Assembly (NCBI RefSeq): GCF_024628805.1
Contig: NZ_CP102382.1
Coordinates: 2,170,001-2,234,000, forward strand
Direction of reading: 5' to 3'
From: Paenimyroides aestuarii
Lineage (GTDB): Bacteria; Bacteroidota; Bacteroidia; Flavobacteriales; Flavobacteriaceae
Length of the DNA stretch: 64,000 bases
Below are positions 16,375-25,256 of this stretch, piece after piece. Position 1 is the first letter of the stretch, and every line of letters starts with the position of its first letter. The notes below the pieces were generated by a model that saw only the letters and a program-made list of their open reading frames with translations, was not told the origin of the DNA and did no database searches. Made by a program: the position numbers and the translations under genes.

Positions 16375-17019
16375 TTATTCAATTAGTAATTTTTCGGTGT
16401 ATTCAGTAACGAAACTTCTTAAAAATCCATCTATATCTTTTTGTTTCCAACCATCTTTTTTTAGTTCTTTTTTACGTTCAAGATATTCGTTAGACTTTTT
16501 GTAAGCTTCAAATTGTTTTTCTTTAAGATTCTCATACTCCTTGAAGTTTAAATCTTTGGACTTTATATATTTACCTTTTTCAATTTCAATTATTATATAA
16601 TTTTCATAAGTTGAACCATATCCCATATGAACATAATTAATTAATTCTCCATATGGTAAAGTAAGTAGACCATTGAACCAATCAATTTTCCGATCTTCAG
16701 TTTTCGGAAAGACTTCATTTATCACACTTTTCCATTCTGTATCATCGGATTTTTCATTCCAAATTTGAATTTTTATGTCTTTTACGTAAAGTTGATTTTC
16801 AATTATTTCGAATGTTGCAACATAGCCTCTCCATAAAGCTGTTGACATTACACCACCTTTAGGTCGTTTATCTTCATTCTTTTCAAAATATTTTTCAAGT
16901 GGATTTGTGAGTAAAGAATATTCTTTGTTATTAAATACGATTCTGTCAGGATATTGTGCAGTTGCAAATACCTTAGCAAAACTAAAAACAGACAATAATA
17001 TTACGAGTATAATTTTCAC
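16375..17019 (-). CDS. Hypothetical secreted protein, cassette 12
   Basis: I choose the GTG at 17019, which gives a signal peptide (VKIILVILLSVFSFAKVFA). Longer starts run into attC11. The mature protein (about 195 residues) has a beta-rich half with WRGYVATFEI and a Lys/Glu-rich C-terminal helical half (KKSNEYLERKKELKKDGW). No family recognised. Sole gene of its cassette. Confidence 0.65.
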   Translation of the reverse strand: MKIILVILLSVFSFAKVFATAQYPDRIVFNNKEYSLLTNPLEKYFEKNEDKRPKGGVMSTALWRGYVATFEIIENQLYVKDIKIQIWNEKSDDTEWKSVINEVFPKTEDRKIDWFNGLLTLPYGELINYVHMGYGSTYENYIIIEIEKGKYIKSKDLNFKEYENLKEKQFEAYKKSNEYLERKKELKKDGWKQKDIDGFLRSFVTEYTEKLLIE

Positions 17020-17036
17020 GAGATTTGTTTTAACAT

Positions 17037-17173
17037 TACGTACAACGGTTAGTATATGAAAAGTAGGCGATTTCGAAACACTAAACTTTCGGTAAAGCAC
17101 AAAGTTAGATACGAGCCAAAACCCTTGAGTTTACTACTATTTCGCCTATTTTTTATATACATTGTTACCACCA
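17037..17173 (-). other. attC11
   Basis: The right core GTTACCACCA (17164-17173) matches TGGTGGTAAC at 17823-17832. The arms TAGTATATGAAAAGTAGGCG and CGCCTATTTTTTATATAC pair, as in attC15. Confidence 0.85.
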
Positions 17174-17180
17174 GTTATTT

Positions 17181-17807
17181 TTATATCAGTTCCACCTGAA
17201 TCTTATTCAATTCAGGTTTAATTTTAATCCAATCCTTATTTTCCTTTTCAGGAATACAGTCAATTAAACTCAATCCGTTTATATAATTCTCAACAGCTTT
17301 TTTTCCGAGTTTTATTTCCATTTCATAAACTCCTTGTCCGTCTTCTCCAATCCAAGCACGAGTCAAAATAGACTTGTTTTTCTTTATATTCTCTTTTGAT
17401 AATGATTTTAAGTCAAAAGGAATTGGGTCAACTCCATCGCACCAAAATCTTTTTACGCTTTCGATTCCTAAATTTTCAAAATGAAGTTTCCATTCCAAAT
17501 GTGTGCAAAAATCATTGTTAAAAATCGGTTCATCAAGATTATAGTTAAAGGCTCCACATTTCGGACATTCAGCGTTTTGTTTTTTCAGTTCGTCAAAATC
17601 ACATCGATGACATTTTCCATATTCTGGATTTAAATGTGTCACAATTATTTTCGCTTCTTTGTGACTGACTTTAAATTCATCCATTAGCTTTTTGATAGCA
17701 AATAGTTTGAAGTCTTGTTTTACCAATCCAATAACTTCAAATTTCTGCTCTTCTGGTAAATTCAGCTCGTTTATTTCGTTTTTGCACTTTTTACAATAGA
17801 ATTTCAC
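17181..17807 (-). CDS. Hypothetical zinc-ribbon protein, cassette 11
   Basis: The 208-residue protein starts MKFYCKKCKNEINEL (CxxC) and has further pairs in GKCHRCDF and ECPKCGAF, giving Cys sets for one or two zinc ribbons in the first 95 residues. The rest is alpha/beta with FWCDGVDPIPFDLKSL and WIGEDGQGVYEMEI. It is cytoplasmic, with no signal or membrane segment. Function unknown. Sole gene of its cassette. Confidence 0.7.
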   Translation of the reverse strand: MKFYCKKCKNEINELNLPEEQKFEVIGLVKQDFKLFAIKKLMDEFKVSHKEAKIIVTHLNPEYGKCHRCDFDELKKQNAECPKCGAFNYNLDEPIFNNDFCTHLEWKLHFENLGIESVKRFWCDGVDPIPFDLKSLSKENIKKNKSILTRAWIGEDGQGVYEMEIKLGKKAVENYINGLSLIDCIPEKENKDWIKIKPELNKIQVELI

Positions 17808-17822
17808 TTGATTGGTTTTAAT

Positions 17823-17961
17823 TGGTGGTAACGGTTTGCGTGTATGAGAAGTAGCGGATAAAAAAGTACTTCACTTTCAGTTCGGCATTGACTTTCATTA
17901 AAAGCACTGACCTTTGATTTAGCACTGAACCCGCTATTTCTTATACACGCTGTTATGTGGC
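17823..17961 (-). other. attC10
   Basis: The right core GTTATGTGGC (17952-17961) matches GCCACATAAC at 18974-18983. The arms GCGTGTATGAGAAGTAGCGG and CCGCTATTTCTTATACACGC pair almost fully. Confidence 0.87.
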
Positions 17962-17970
17962 GTTTTTTCT

Positions 17971-18957
17971 TCATTTCTGTCGATAAAATTGAAACCTATT
18001 CCCGTCAATTATTAGTATTCCGCTTTTTTCACTGTCTTTAAAACTGCAAGTCAACAATTGTTTTCCATTGTCAAGATGTTGATTGAAATGAGCGTGAAAA
18101 ATAAAGTCAAATTTGTGAATTGGTTTTATTTTCCCATTTTCGATTTGTCCTATGTATGTTCCATTTTCGTCAGAGTAAAGGTGAAAAAGTTGCTTGTCGG
18201 CAACAAATGAAGTCGGTATATAAAAGTCCATTGTATCTAGCAACGTTTCAACACCTTTTTCAAAGCGGCTTCCTTCGTGTCGGTCGAATTTTAAGTCAGA
18301 TTTTTCAAGTTTTGACGGGTCTTTGATTTTCAAAACACTTGCAAACCCCATCATATGTCCCATATAGTTAGTTACGTAATATTCCCCATCAATTTTGTTA
18401 ATGACCACTGGACAAGTTGAAGAAGCTTCAAAACTTTCGTTGGTTTTCTTGTCTTTGAAATAAATTGTACCGCCCCATTCGCCATTGCAAGTTGCATAAA
18501 TGTCATACTGTTCGTCTTGGTAAAATTTTAATTTTCTTGTTTCGGTCAGTTTAAAGTCAGCTACATATTTACCCAACAGTAGATTTATTTCTTCAAATTG
18601 GGATTCTTTCACGTATAAGCTGTCATTTTGCACTATCAGGTCATAGTGTGGCATTCCTTGAACTTCTTGTGGGACGAAAACGTCTTCAACGAAATCTCCA
18701 TTTTGACTGAACACTATCATTTTCTTAAATCTCTGTGATGTGTTCTTTCTGCCTGTCTCAAACATCCCGTAAAAATTGTCTTGAAACAGAACAACTTTTC
18801 TTAGGTATCCGTCAATCGAAATATTTAGAGTGTCGAAGCTAACTTGAAAGTTGGCTGAATTAGTTGAAGATATTTCAATTTCCTTATTATTCGTAGTCTG
18901 TGATTGACAGGACAACAAAGTCAAAAGTGAAAAAAGTATGATGAGATTTATCTTCAT
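17971..18957 (-). CDS. Hypothetical lipoprotein, cassette 10
   Basis: The ATG at 18957 gives MKINLIILFSLLTLLSCQSQ, with lipobox Cys17. A longer frame to 19020 crosses attC9. The 328-residue protein looks like a multi-bladed beta structure (LRKVVLFQDNFYGMFETG, SGILIIDGNRFQFY), possibly propeller-like, without a motif I can name. It is among the longer single-gene cassettes. Confidence 0.7.
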   Translation of the reverse strand: MKINLIILFSLLTLLSCQSQTTNNKEIEISSTNSANFQVSFDTLNISIDGYLRKVVLFQDNFYGMFETGRKNTSQRFKKMIVFSQNGDFVEDVFVPQEVQGMPHYDLIVQNDSLYVKESQFEEINLLLGKYVADFKLTETRKLKFYQDEQYDIYATCNGEWGGTIYFKDKKTNESFEASSTCPVVINKIDGEYYVTNYMGHMMGFASVLKIKDPSKLEKSDLKFDRHEGSRFEKGVETLLDTMDFYIPTSFVADKQLFHLYSDENGTYIGQIENGKIKPIHKFDFIFHAHFNQHLDNGKQLLTCSFKDSEKSGILIIDGNRFQFYRQK

Positions 18958-18973
18958 TGTCGTTTTTTTAAAT

Positions 18974-19111
18974 GCCACATAACGGTTTAGGGCTTTGCGT
19001 TCGGGCGGGTTTCGGAGCACAAAGCTTCAATTTATTACTAAAGTTCATTAGAAGCACAAAGCTTCAAGTTTATACGTCACCCCGCCTGACGCAAAACCCT
19101 TGTTAGCAGTA
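18974..19111 (-). other. attC9
   Basis: The right core GTTAGCAGTA (19102-19111) matches TACTGCTAAC at 19791-19800. The arms GGGCTTTGCGTTCGGGCGGG and CCCGCCTGACGCAAAACCC pair. The left arm contains GGGCTTTGCG, a near match to the IS110 target, but is unoccupied. Confidence 0.87.
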
Positions 19112-19121
19112 GCCGTTTTTA

Positions 19122-19784
19122 TCAGTCTATATGCTTTAAAAAGTCCCCCCATTCATTTTGTAAAAAGTTACAGAATTTTTTAATCGTAGTCTTTTGACTT
19201 TCAGAATAATTTTCGCTATCCTTAATTAATTTTTTACAATATCCATTTACTAATGGTTTTCCTTTTCCAGTTTCTATATTTTCGTCAATAATTTCAAATT
19301 CAAGTAACACAATTTTTGCCCAAACTTTCAAGTCAGTTTCGTTAAAACAAACTTTATTGTCAAAGAATAAAGCGAAATCTTTTGGATTATCTTCAATAAA
19401 CTCTTTTCCAAGATTTCCAAGACCTTCAGAATATGCTCCATCAGAAATTTTGTATGAGTTAGTCAATACTCTGAAATAAAATTCTCTTGTTGCTTTGTCC
19501 TTGTCTTTTAATTTACCAAAATATAAAAGAGGCTCTTCTGAATATTTAGCTGTGTTGTTGAACAACTCCTGTGCTAATTTTGGCGTTTTAGGATCATTAA
19601 GTAATTTGTCAAAGTTGCATTTTATTTCATTGTCAGCCACAGTTACTTTATCCATTATTTGTCCTTCTGGATTCGGAACTAATTCTCTGTTTTCATTATA
19701 CATTTCATTTTTCTTGTCGTTTTGTTTACAAGAAATTAGAAATATCAGAATTCCAAATATCAATATGTATACTACGTTTCTCAT
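19122..19784 (-). CDS. Hypothetical lipoprotein, cassette 9
   Basis: The ATG at 19784 gives MRNVVYILIFGILIFLISCK, with lipobox Cys19. An earlier start at 19835 lies across attC8. The mature 200 residues are mostly helical and charged, with paired Cys residues (VNGYCKKL, KKFCNFLQ). No family recognised. Sole gene of its cassette. Confidence 0.7.
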   Translation of the reverse strand: MRNVVYILIFGILIFLISCKQNDKKNEMYNENRELVPNPEGQIMDKVTVADNEIKCNFDKLLNDPKTPKLAQELFNNTAKYSEEPLLYFGKLKDKDKATREFYFRVLTNSYKISDGAYSEGLGNLGKEFIEDNPKDFALFFDNKVCFNETDLKVWAKIVLLEFEIIDENIETGKGKPLVNGYCKKLIKDSENYSESQKTTIKKFCNFLQNEWGDFLKHID

Positions 19785-19790
19785 ACGGTT

Positions 19791-19927
19791 ACTGCTAACG
19801 GTTCTGGGCTTTATGTAGGTGGGGCAAGTTAGCAATTAAGTTGATTAAAATTCCAAATGTTCAAACAGGTACAAATGTTCATTAAAATTCCTTCAGCCCC
19901 ACTTGCATAAAACCCTTGTTATCTGCT
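19791..19927 (-). other. attC8
   Basis: The right core GTTATCTGCT (19918-19927) matches AGCAGATAAC at 20883-20892. The arms GGGCTTTATGTAGGTGGGGC and GCCCCACTTGCATAAAACCC pair. Confidence 0.87.
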
Positions 19928-19934
19928 GTTTTTT

Positions 19935-20201
19935 TTATTCTGTTAGTTCTTCATATTTTATTATTATTTCAAAATCATAATTATTTTTTACACAATAAAC
20001 AGGTTTTGATAAACAGTCATATGGTAAATTTTGATTTTCAAGTTCTACACATATTAAGCAATTTTTTGAATATTTTTCTAAACTTGAGTTATATAAATTT
20101 TGATACTTTTCTACTTCGTATTTTTCGTTTCTATATTTTTTATCTAACTCAACGTCAATTTCGTCAATAAGTTTCTGATATTCATTTTCAGTCAAAGCCA
20201 T
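19935..20201 (-). CDS. Small hypothetical protein, cassette 8 second gene
   Basis: I start at the ATG at 20201 (MALTENEYQKLIDE), inside the last codons of the preceding gene, so the two genes overlap by 14 bp and are likely translationally coupled. The 88-residue protein is an acidic helical protein with three Cys (NCLICVEL, VYCVKN). A frame opening at 20246 would add a hydrophobic stretch encoded within the neighbour and is less likely. No family recognised. Confidence 0.6.
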   Translation of the reverse strand: MALTENEYQKLIDEIDVELDKKYRNEKYEVEKYQNLYNSSLEKYSKNCLICVELENQNLPYDCLSKPVYCVKNNYDFEIIIKYEELTE

Positions 20202-20859
20202 AATAATCGTTATGAATGTTATTATAATAATAGTCATCATATACACTTCTCAAATCAAAAGGTGATTTACCATATTCATAATCATCATATTTTTTTAATA
20301 ATATGTTGTAATAATAACCTAATTGTCCAATGCGAATAGATTTTTCAGCAGTTAAAAAAATATCGTTATCCTTTTTTAATTCATTTAAAAAATCTTTCTT
20401 AATTACTACTGCTATTCTATTTTCATTATCCCAATGTCTAAAAAAGTTAGTATCATTTCCTCTTTTATCTTTAGCTGTATTAAAATGAAAAGTATTTATA
20501 TTTAGTTCTTTTTTTATTTCTTCAATTGTTCCATCAAATTCATTAAAATTAATTTGTTTGAGTAGTCCTTTTTCATAATATGTTCTTTTCAATTCTATCT
20601 CTTTTCCAACGTTGTCAGAGTAATCTAATAATTTTAAATTGAATTTTAAGTCAATAATTTTGAATGTTTTTGAAAAAGAATGTTTGTTAAAATTATATTT
20701 TAAGATTAAAAAATTATCAAAAATTATATAGTCACCAAACATTAACTCATTAGTAATGTCAAAGTTTAAAAATTCAATTTTATCATTTTCTTGTAACGTA
20801 ACTCTAAAAATTTCATTACTCCATTGTCCGATTAATTCTTCTTTAGTAAATATTCTCAT
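20188..20859 (-). CDS. Hypothetical protein, cassette 8 first gene
   Basis: The 223-residue protein starts MRIFTKEELIGQWSNEIFRV, which resembles the opening of small lipocalin-like or beta-barrel proteins, and continues as alternating beta strands. The C-terminus is Tyr-rich (DDYYYNNIHNDYYGFD). It has no signal peptide, so it is probably cytoplasmic. First gene of a two-gene cassette. Function unknown. Confidence 0.65.
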   Translation of the reverse strand: MRIFTKEELIGQWSNEIFRVTLQENDKIEFLNFDITNELMFGDYIIFDNFLILKYNFNKHSFSKTFKIIDLKFNLKLLDYSDNVGKEIELKRTYYEKGLLKQINFNEFDGTIEEIKKELNINTFHFNTAKDKRGNDTNFFRHWDNENRIAVVIKKDFLNELKKDNDIFLTAEKSIRIGQLGYYYNILLKKYDDYEYGKSPFDLRSVYDDYYYNNIHNDYYGFD

Positions 20860-20882
20860 TTATAACGTTTTTTTGATAAAAT

Positions 20883-21031
20883 AGCAGATAACGTTATCGG
20901 CTATGAGTAGTTGCGTGGGTTATCACTTAACTTTGCAAGCACACACCAAGCTGAAAATCCGCAAGCCCCGACGCTTCGGGGTTCAGAAGTAGGCGAGAAC
21001 AAGCAATTACTTATAGCCATTGTTGTGGTTA
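20883..21031 (-). other. attC7
   Basis: The right core GTTGTGGTTA (21022-21031) matches TAACCACAAC at 21862-21871. The arms GGCTATGAGTAGTTGCG and CAATTACTTATAGCC pair. Compared with attC3 and attC16, the loop has an extra small hairpin (CCCCGACGCTTCGGGG) where those have GAGGATTTT. Confidence 0.85.
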
Positions 21032-21043
21032 GTGTTTTTTTAT

Positions 21044-21838
21044 TCATTTACTCAATTTTAATATTCTAAATGCTCCTTGAATTACCAAAACAAAAACGAT
21101 TGTCCCGATAATCAAATCAGGTTTATTTGAACTTAACCAATTTACTAAAATTCCTGCGATAATCACTCCCAAATTGATAATCACGTCATTCGAGGTGAAA
21201 ATCATACTTGCTTTCATATGAGCTTCTTCTTTGCTCTTTGACTTTTGTAAAATGTAAAGACAAATTCCGTTTGCAATAAGTGCAAAAATCGAAACGATAA
21301 TCATTGTTGAAAAATCGGGAAGTTTCTCGTCTCCGAAAAATCTCCTTAAAACTTCCACAAATCCGATAATCGCAAGTGTTATTTGAAAATAACCAGCAAG
21401 TTTTGCAATCCGTTTTTTTCTTGTTAGAGTTCCGCCAACCGCAAACAAACTAATTCCGTAAACGAAACTGTCGGCAAGCATATCCAAACTATCGGCAACT
21501 AATCCCATTGATTTTGAGATTATTCCAGTAGTCATTTCGATTAGGAAAAATGCGAAATTTATTCCGAGTACAGACCAGAGTAGTTTTTTCTGGTTTGAGT
21601 TTTCATTAAATTCAGTTTGGTCGGTTTGTTCGGTCGATATTTTCTTTCCGCCTAAATTCAGTTCGAGGACAGACTTTTCGATTTGGTCAGTTTCTCCGCT
21701 GTGAAAAACGGTCAGTTTTCGGTTGGGAATGTCAAAGTCCAAATTCACAATGCTTGAGATTCCGTCTAATTTCATTCGGATTAGATTTTCCTCTGAAGGA
21801 CAATCCATTTTGGTAATCTCAAATATCGTTTTGTTCAT
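21044..21838 (-). CDS. Cation diffusion facilitator-like transporter, cassette 7
   Basis: The 264-residue protein has an N-terminal HMA-like segment (EITKMDCPSEENLIRMKL, one Cys) and then five or six membrane helices from residue about 85. TM2 carries VADSLDMLADSF, giving a DxxxD metal site. The matching TM5 motif is IFTSNDVIINLG, where the usual His four residues before Asp is absent. The protein ends after the last helix, so the CDF cytoplasmic C-terminal domain is missing. It probably exports divalent metal; the metal is unknown. Sole gene of its cassette. Confidence 0.85.
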   Translation of the reverse strand: MNKTIFEITKMDCPSEENLIRMKLDGISSIVNLDFDIPNRKLTVFHSGETDQIEKSVLELNLGGKKISTEQTDQTEFNENSNQKKLLWSVLGINFAFFLIEMTTGIISKSMGLVADSLDMLADSFVYGISLFAVGGTLTRKKRIAKLAGYFQITLAIIGFVEVLRRFFGDEKLPDFSTMIIVSIFALIANGICLYILQKSKSKEEAHMKASMIFTSNDVIINLGVIIAGILVNWLSSNKPDLIIGTIVFVLVIQGAFRILKLSK

Positions 21839-21861
21839 TCAATTTCGTTGGTTTTTTACAT

Positions 21862-22050
21862 TAACCACAACGGCTCGGCTATGAGTAGTGCGGGGTTTTG
21901 AAGCCGAAACTTTCGGTTAAGCACTAGTCCAAGCGAGCGTTTTTTTATTTTTAAATTTTCTCAAATATAAAAAAATGCGAGCGACTTTTATGTACAAACC
22001 TTCGGATTTTTCCCATAAGCCCGCATTACTTATAGCCCTTGTTAGCAACA
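21862..22050 (-). other. attC6 with extended terminal loop
   Basis: The right core GTTAGCAACA (22041-22050) matches TGTTGCTAAC at 22853-22862. The arms GGCTATGAGTAGTGCGGG and CCCGCATTACTTATAGCC pair. The loop has an added AT-rich hairpin flanked by GCGAGCG on both sides. Confidence 0.85.
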
Positions 22051-22056
22051 GTTTGA

Positions 22057-22836
22057 TTATTTTCTATAAAAGAACCAACCATCTTCAATAGTAGGTTGCC
22101 AGTTTTCATTTTTATGTTTTTTTATTTTTAATTTCTCGTATATACACTTTGGTCCTGTAATAGTCATCGTATAAGATTTTCCATTATTTCTCATATTTTT
22201 TTCGTTAAGAGTATAAGTAACTCGATATTTATCTTTCTCAACAATTTTATCAATGTATGGATATAGAAACTCACTAATTGCTTTTGGACTTGAAAACTTA
22301 TTTGATTTTTTAAATTCAATTTCAAAACTTCCCTCATATTTAAAATTTGGTGCATAATCAAAAAGGAAATTCGGATTGTTTTTCTGTATTGTTAAATATT
22401 TTTGATATTCCTCAGGACTTTTAAAGATTACTTCTTCATAGTAATAGCCAAAAGGATATTTTTCATTCAAATTCGTAATCTGATTTAAGTCAAACTTATA
22501 AGTGTGACCATCATGTGTCATTACACTTTTCTGAGTAGGGTTAATTGTCCAAGTTCCTTCTTCTTTAAAATTTTTAACAACAGTAATTCTGAAAGCTGGT
22601 CTTTCGGAAGAATTTGGAATTTCTTCACCGAGTTTAATATTCTGTATAAATTTTGTGATTTCTATAGAATCCTCAATGATAAAGTTATATTTTTTATAAG
22701 TTTTGGTTTTATCATATTGCGGATATCTACCAATAATTTTTGTAGTGCTATCAATTGTCAAAGTGTCAAAAATATTTTTCTGCGAAAAAACATTGATTGA
22801 GCTAATTAATAAAATTAATACAAATAATTTCTTCAT
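22057..22836 (-). CDS. Hypothetical secreted protein, cassette 6
   Basis: The 259-residue protein starts MKKLFVLILLISSINVFSQ, a type I signal peptide. The mature part is rich in beta strands and Lys, with GTWTINPTQKSVMTHDGHTY in the middle and ending WQPTIEDGWFFYRK. No family recognised. It sits between attC6 and the attC that carries the second IS110 copy. Confidence 0.7.
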   Translation of the reverse strand: MKKLFVLILLISSINVFSQKNIFDTLTIDSTTKIIGRYPQYDKTKTYKKYNFIIEDSIEITKFIQNIKLGEEIPNSSERPAFRITVVKNFKEEGTWTINPTQKSVMTHDGHTYKFDLNQITNLNEKYPFGYYYEEVIFKSPEEYQKYLTIQKNNPNFLFDYAPNFKYEGSFEIEFKKSNKFSSPKAISEFLYPYIDKIVEKDKYRVTYTLNEKNMRNNGKSYTMTITGPKCIYEKLKIKKHKNENWQPTIEDGWFFYRK

Positions 22837-22897
22837 GGGAGTTTGATTAAATTGTTGCTAACGTTTTGGGGCTCCTATGTTTGCAAAGTAATAAATT

Positions 22898-23057
22898 TGC
22901 AAATAAAAAGCAAAAGGAATGAGAGAACATTCGGGGCTTAATAATCTAAAAGATATATTCTCGCAAAGAACCATCCTCATTCCTTTACTTCTTTTAGAGT
23001 TTGAACAGAATGTAAAGAGTTTTATAAACATCTTGAATAACAATTAGGAGACAAAAC
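22898..23057 (+). ncRNA. Predicted bridge RNA, IS110 copy 2; ends approximate
   Basis: This is the same hairpin and guides as in copy 1. The target loop has TTCGGGGCT (22930-22938) and CGCAAAG (22962-22968), and the donor loop follows. Confidence 0.72.
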
Positions 23058-23092
23058 GAAGGAAGATTTTGCTTTAATAAAATTTACAACGT

Positions 23093-24148
23093 ATGAAGAT
23101 ATTAAAACAAGTTTTGGGAGTTGATGTTGCACAAGATGAGCTGGTTGTAGCTTTAGGAACCCTCCATGAAGATTTAACAATAGAAACGAAAAATTATCAG
23201 GTTTTCTGTAATAACGAAAAAGGTTTTAAATCGCTATTACAATGGGTCGATAAAACGAAATCTAAAGACGTAGAAGTTGTTTTTGTGATGGAGTCAACAG
23301 GGGTTTATCACGAGCGTTTTGCTTACTTTCTTTATGATAAAGGAGAGAAAGTAGTGATTGTATTGCCTACTAAAATCAGCAATTTCATGCGTACTTTAGA
23401 CATTAAAACCATTACCGATAAAAGTTGCTCCATCGCCATTGCACAATTTGGATTAAGCAGAAAATTAGAAGAGTGGCAACCGTCAAATAAGGTTTACAAA
23501 GAGCTTCAGCAGTTGAGCAGGGAGAAAAACCAAGTAATCAGCGAGCGCGTGGTTTGTATGAACCAGCTTCATGCAGAAAAGGCAGAAGCTATGCCCAATA
23601 TACGAACAATCAAACGATTGAAAGCAAGAATTTCATTGCTGGAAAAACAAGAAAAAGAAATCAACACCGATATGTTGAAAGAGGTAGAAAACAGCCAAGA
23701 AGCTAGCGAAGCAATACAATATATGAGTAGCATACCAGGCGTGGGAAAAGCCACAGCCATTGCAATTTTAGCAGAAACCAATGGTTTTGAACTGATAAGA
23801 AACAAAAAACAGTTAACCAGTTATGCCGGGTTGGATATTAGGGAAAAGCAATCAGGCACATCGGTAAAAGGCAAGGCAAGAATCAGCAAAAAGGGCAACA
23901 GGAATTTACGCAAAACACTTCATTTTCCATCAATGACGGCAGTAAAATTCAATCAGGAGCACCGTGAATTGTATCAACGCATAGTAAACAAAACAGGAGT
24001 TAAAATGAAGGGGTTAGTAGCTGTGCAGAGAAAATTATTAGAATTAACGTATATTTTATATAAAACCAAAACATTCTACGAAGTCAACTTTGAAGAAAAT
24101 AGGGCGAAAACTCAAATAGATTTCCACCCTATAGAAGCTAACTTGTAG
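23093..24148 (+). CDS. IS110-family transposase, copy 2
   Basis: This 351-residue protein is identical to the transposase at 12736: a DEDD RuvC-like domain at the N-terminus and a serine-bearing Tnp domain at the C-terminus. The intact frame and identity of the two copies point to recent activity. The start is the ATG at 23093 after a purine-rich stretch (TTAGGAGACAAAACG) about 35-50 bp upstream. Confidence 0.93.
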   Translation: MKILKQVLGVDVAQDELVVALGTLHEDLTIETKNYQVFCNNEKGFKSLLQWVDKTKSKDVEVVFVMESTGVYHERFAYFLYDKGEKVVIVLPTKISNFMRTLDIKTITDKSCSIAIAQFGLSRKLEEWQPSNKVYKELQQLSREKNQVISERVVCMNQLHAEKAEAMPNIRTIKRLKARISLLEKQEKEINTDMLKEVENSQEASEAIQYMSSIPGVGKATAIAILAETNGFELIRNKKQLTSYAGLDIREKQSGTSVKGKARISKKGNRNLRKTLHFPSMTAVKFNQEHRELYQRIVNKTGVKMKGLVAVQRKLLELTYILYKTKTFYEVNFEENRAKTQIDFHPIEANL

Positions 24149-24328
24149 TCGCTTTAATTTTTACAAAATTATAAAAAAAACATTAGGTTTTTAACACAGA
24201 ATCTTTGCGTTCGGGCGGGATTTCGAAGCCGAAACGTTCAGCTAAAATACAAATTTCAATAGAAGTACAAAACTTGAATTTTGCACTTCAGCCCGCCTGA
24301 CGCAAAACCCTTGTTGTAGGCAGTGTTT

Positions 24329-24946
24329 TTACGGTTTGTATGGTTTTTCTTTTTCGTTGTCTTTATAATATTCTGAAATGATTAAAAACTGTTTGTCTGT
24401 TAAAAGCATTGTATGTAAATCATTACCACCGTAAAGTAAATAAAATTGTTCGTCTATTTTTTTGTTGTTAAGTATTTCATTCACTTTCTTAAAAAAGTTT
24501 CTTGGTGCTGTGTCCCAAAATGTTTGATTATCAAGTTCTTTTTTCGTGTAAAGATTTAATTTTTCCCCGTTGATTATTATGTCATTTGTTTTTTCATAAT
24601 CATCTGCCGATTTTACGGTCAAACTCACATTTCTTTTTTCCAATATTTTATTTATTTGCGGAAGGAAAAAGTCAAAACTAAATTCGGCAAGTTCTTCTGC
24701 ATCAATATGAGCTATTTTGAGATTATCGTCATTATAAATGTAAAAGTTGCTAATGAGTTGTGCTTTTAAACTGTCAATTTTTGAATTGTCAGCATATTTT
24801 AGGAAGTCATTGTCAATAAGTTTTTCTCCATAAATACTATCAGACTTTTCCATATTCACATTTGACTTACTATTATTTTGTGTCTGTGCTTTTGGGTTAC
24901 AACTGATTAAAAATATCAAAAAAAATAAAATCGTTAATTGTTTCAT
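24329..24946 (-). CDS. Hypothetical lipoprotein, cassette 5
   Basis: The 205-residue protein starts MKQLTILFFLIFLISCNPK, with lipobox Cys16. The mature part is helical and charged, with ADDYEKTNDIIINGEKLNLY in the middle. Residues near the C-terminus (FYLLYGGNDLHTMLLTDKQF) are the most distinctive, but I recognise no family. Sole gene of its cassette. Confidence 0.7.
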   Translation of the reverse strand: MKQLTILFFLIFLISCNPKAQTQNNSKSNVNMEKSDSIYGEKLIDNDFLKYADNSKIDSLKAQLISNFYIYNDDNLKIAHIDAEELAEFSFDFFLPQINKILEKRNVSLTVKSADDYEKTNDIIINGEKLNLYTKKELDNQTFWDTAPRNFFKKVNEILNNKKIDEQFYLLYGGNDLHTMLLTDKQFLIISEYYKDNEKEKPYKP

Positions 24947-24968
24947 TCGGTGTCGTTTTTTCTAGCAT

Positions 24969-25108
24969 TGCCTACAACGATTGAGTATTGCCCGAAGTGC
25001 GGGGAATTTTAAGACTAAATGTGAATAGGAAACTTAATCTTGAATTAGCTCAAAAGTTTCTACAGATACCATTCAGCCCCGCATTTTGGCAATACTATGT
25101 TGTAGGCA
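24969..25108 (-). other. attC4
   Basis: The right core GTTGTAGGCA (25099-25108) matches TGCCTACAAC at 25791-25800. The arms GTATTGCCCGAAGTGCGGGG and CCCCGCATTTTGGCAATAC pair. Confidence 0.87.
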
Positions 25109-25256
25109 GTTTTTTTATTTTTTGTTGTTTATTTTTTTGATTTTTTACCGTTTTAGCGTCATTTTTCGATGTTTTACGTGAGTGTAGTCAGCGCTTCGCC
25201 GTCGTCAGTAACAATAATGAACTGACAAACAATTTTTCAAAATGTCTTTACGAAAA

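Larger units (their letters stand above)
22874..24204 (+). mobile_element. IS110-family insertion sequence, copy 2, in attC5
   Basis: This is the same 1331-bp element as at 12517-13847, with no difference that I found. Its flanks TTTTGGGGCT and CTTTGCG are also the same, although the rest of the attC belongs to a different arm family. The identical position and orientation in two different attC sites show sequence-specific insertion and not a segmental duplication. Confidence 0.88.
22853..24322 (-). other. attC5, interrupted by IS110 copy 2
   Basis: The right core GTTGTAGGCA (24313-24322) matches TGCCTACAAC at 24969-24978. The arms TTTGCGTTCGGGCGGG (right of the IS) and CCCGCCTGACGCAAAACC pair. 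The IS splits the left arm after TTTTGGGGCT, exactly as in attC14. Confidence 0.85.
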
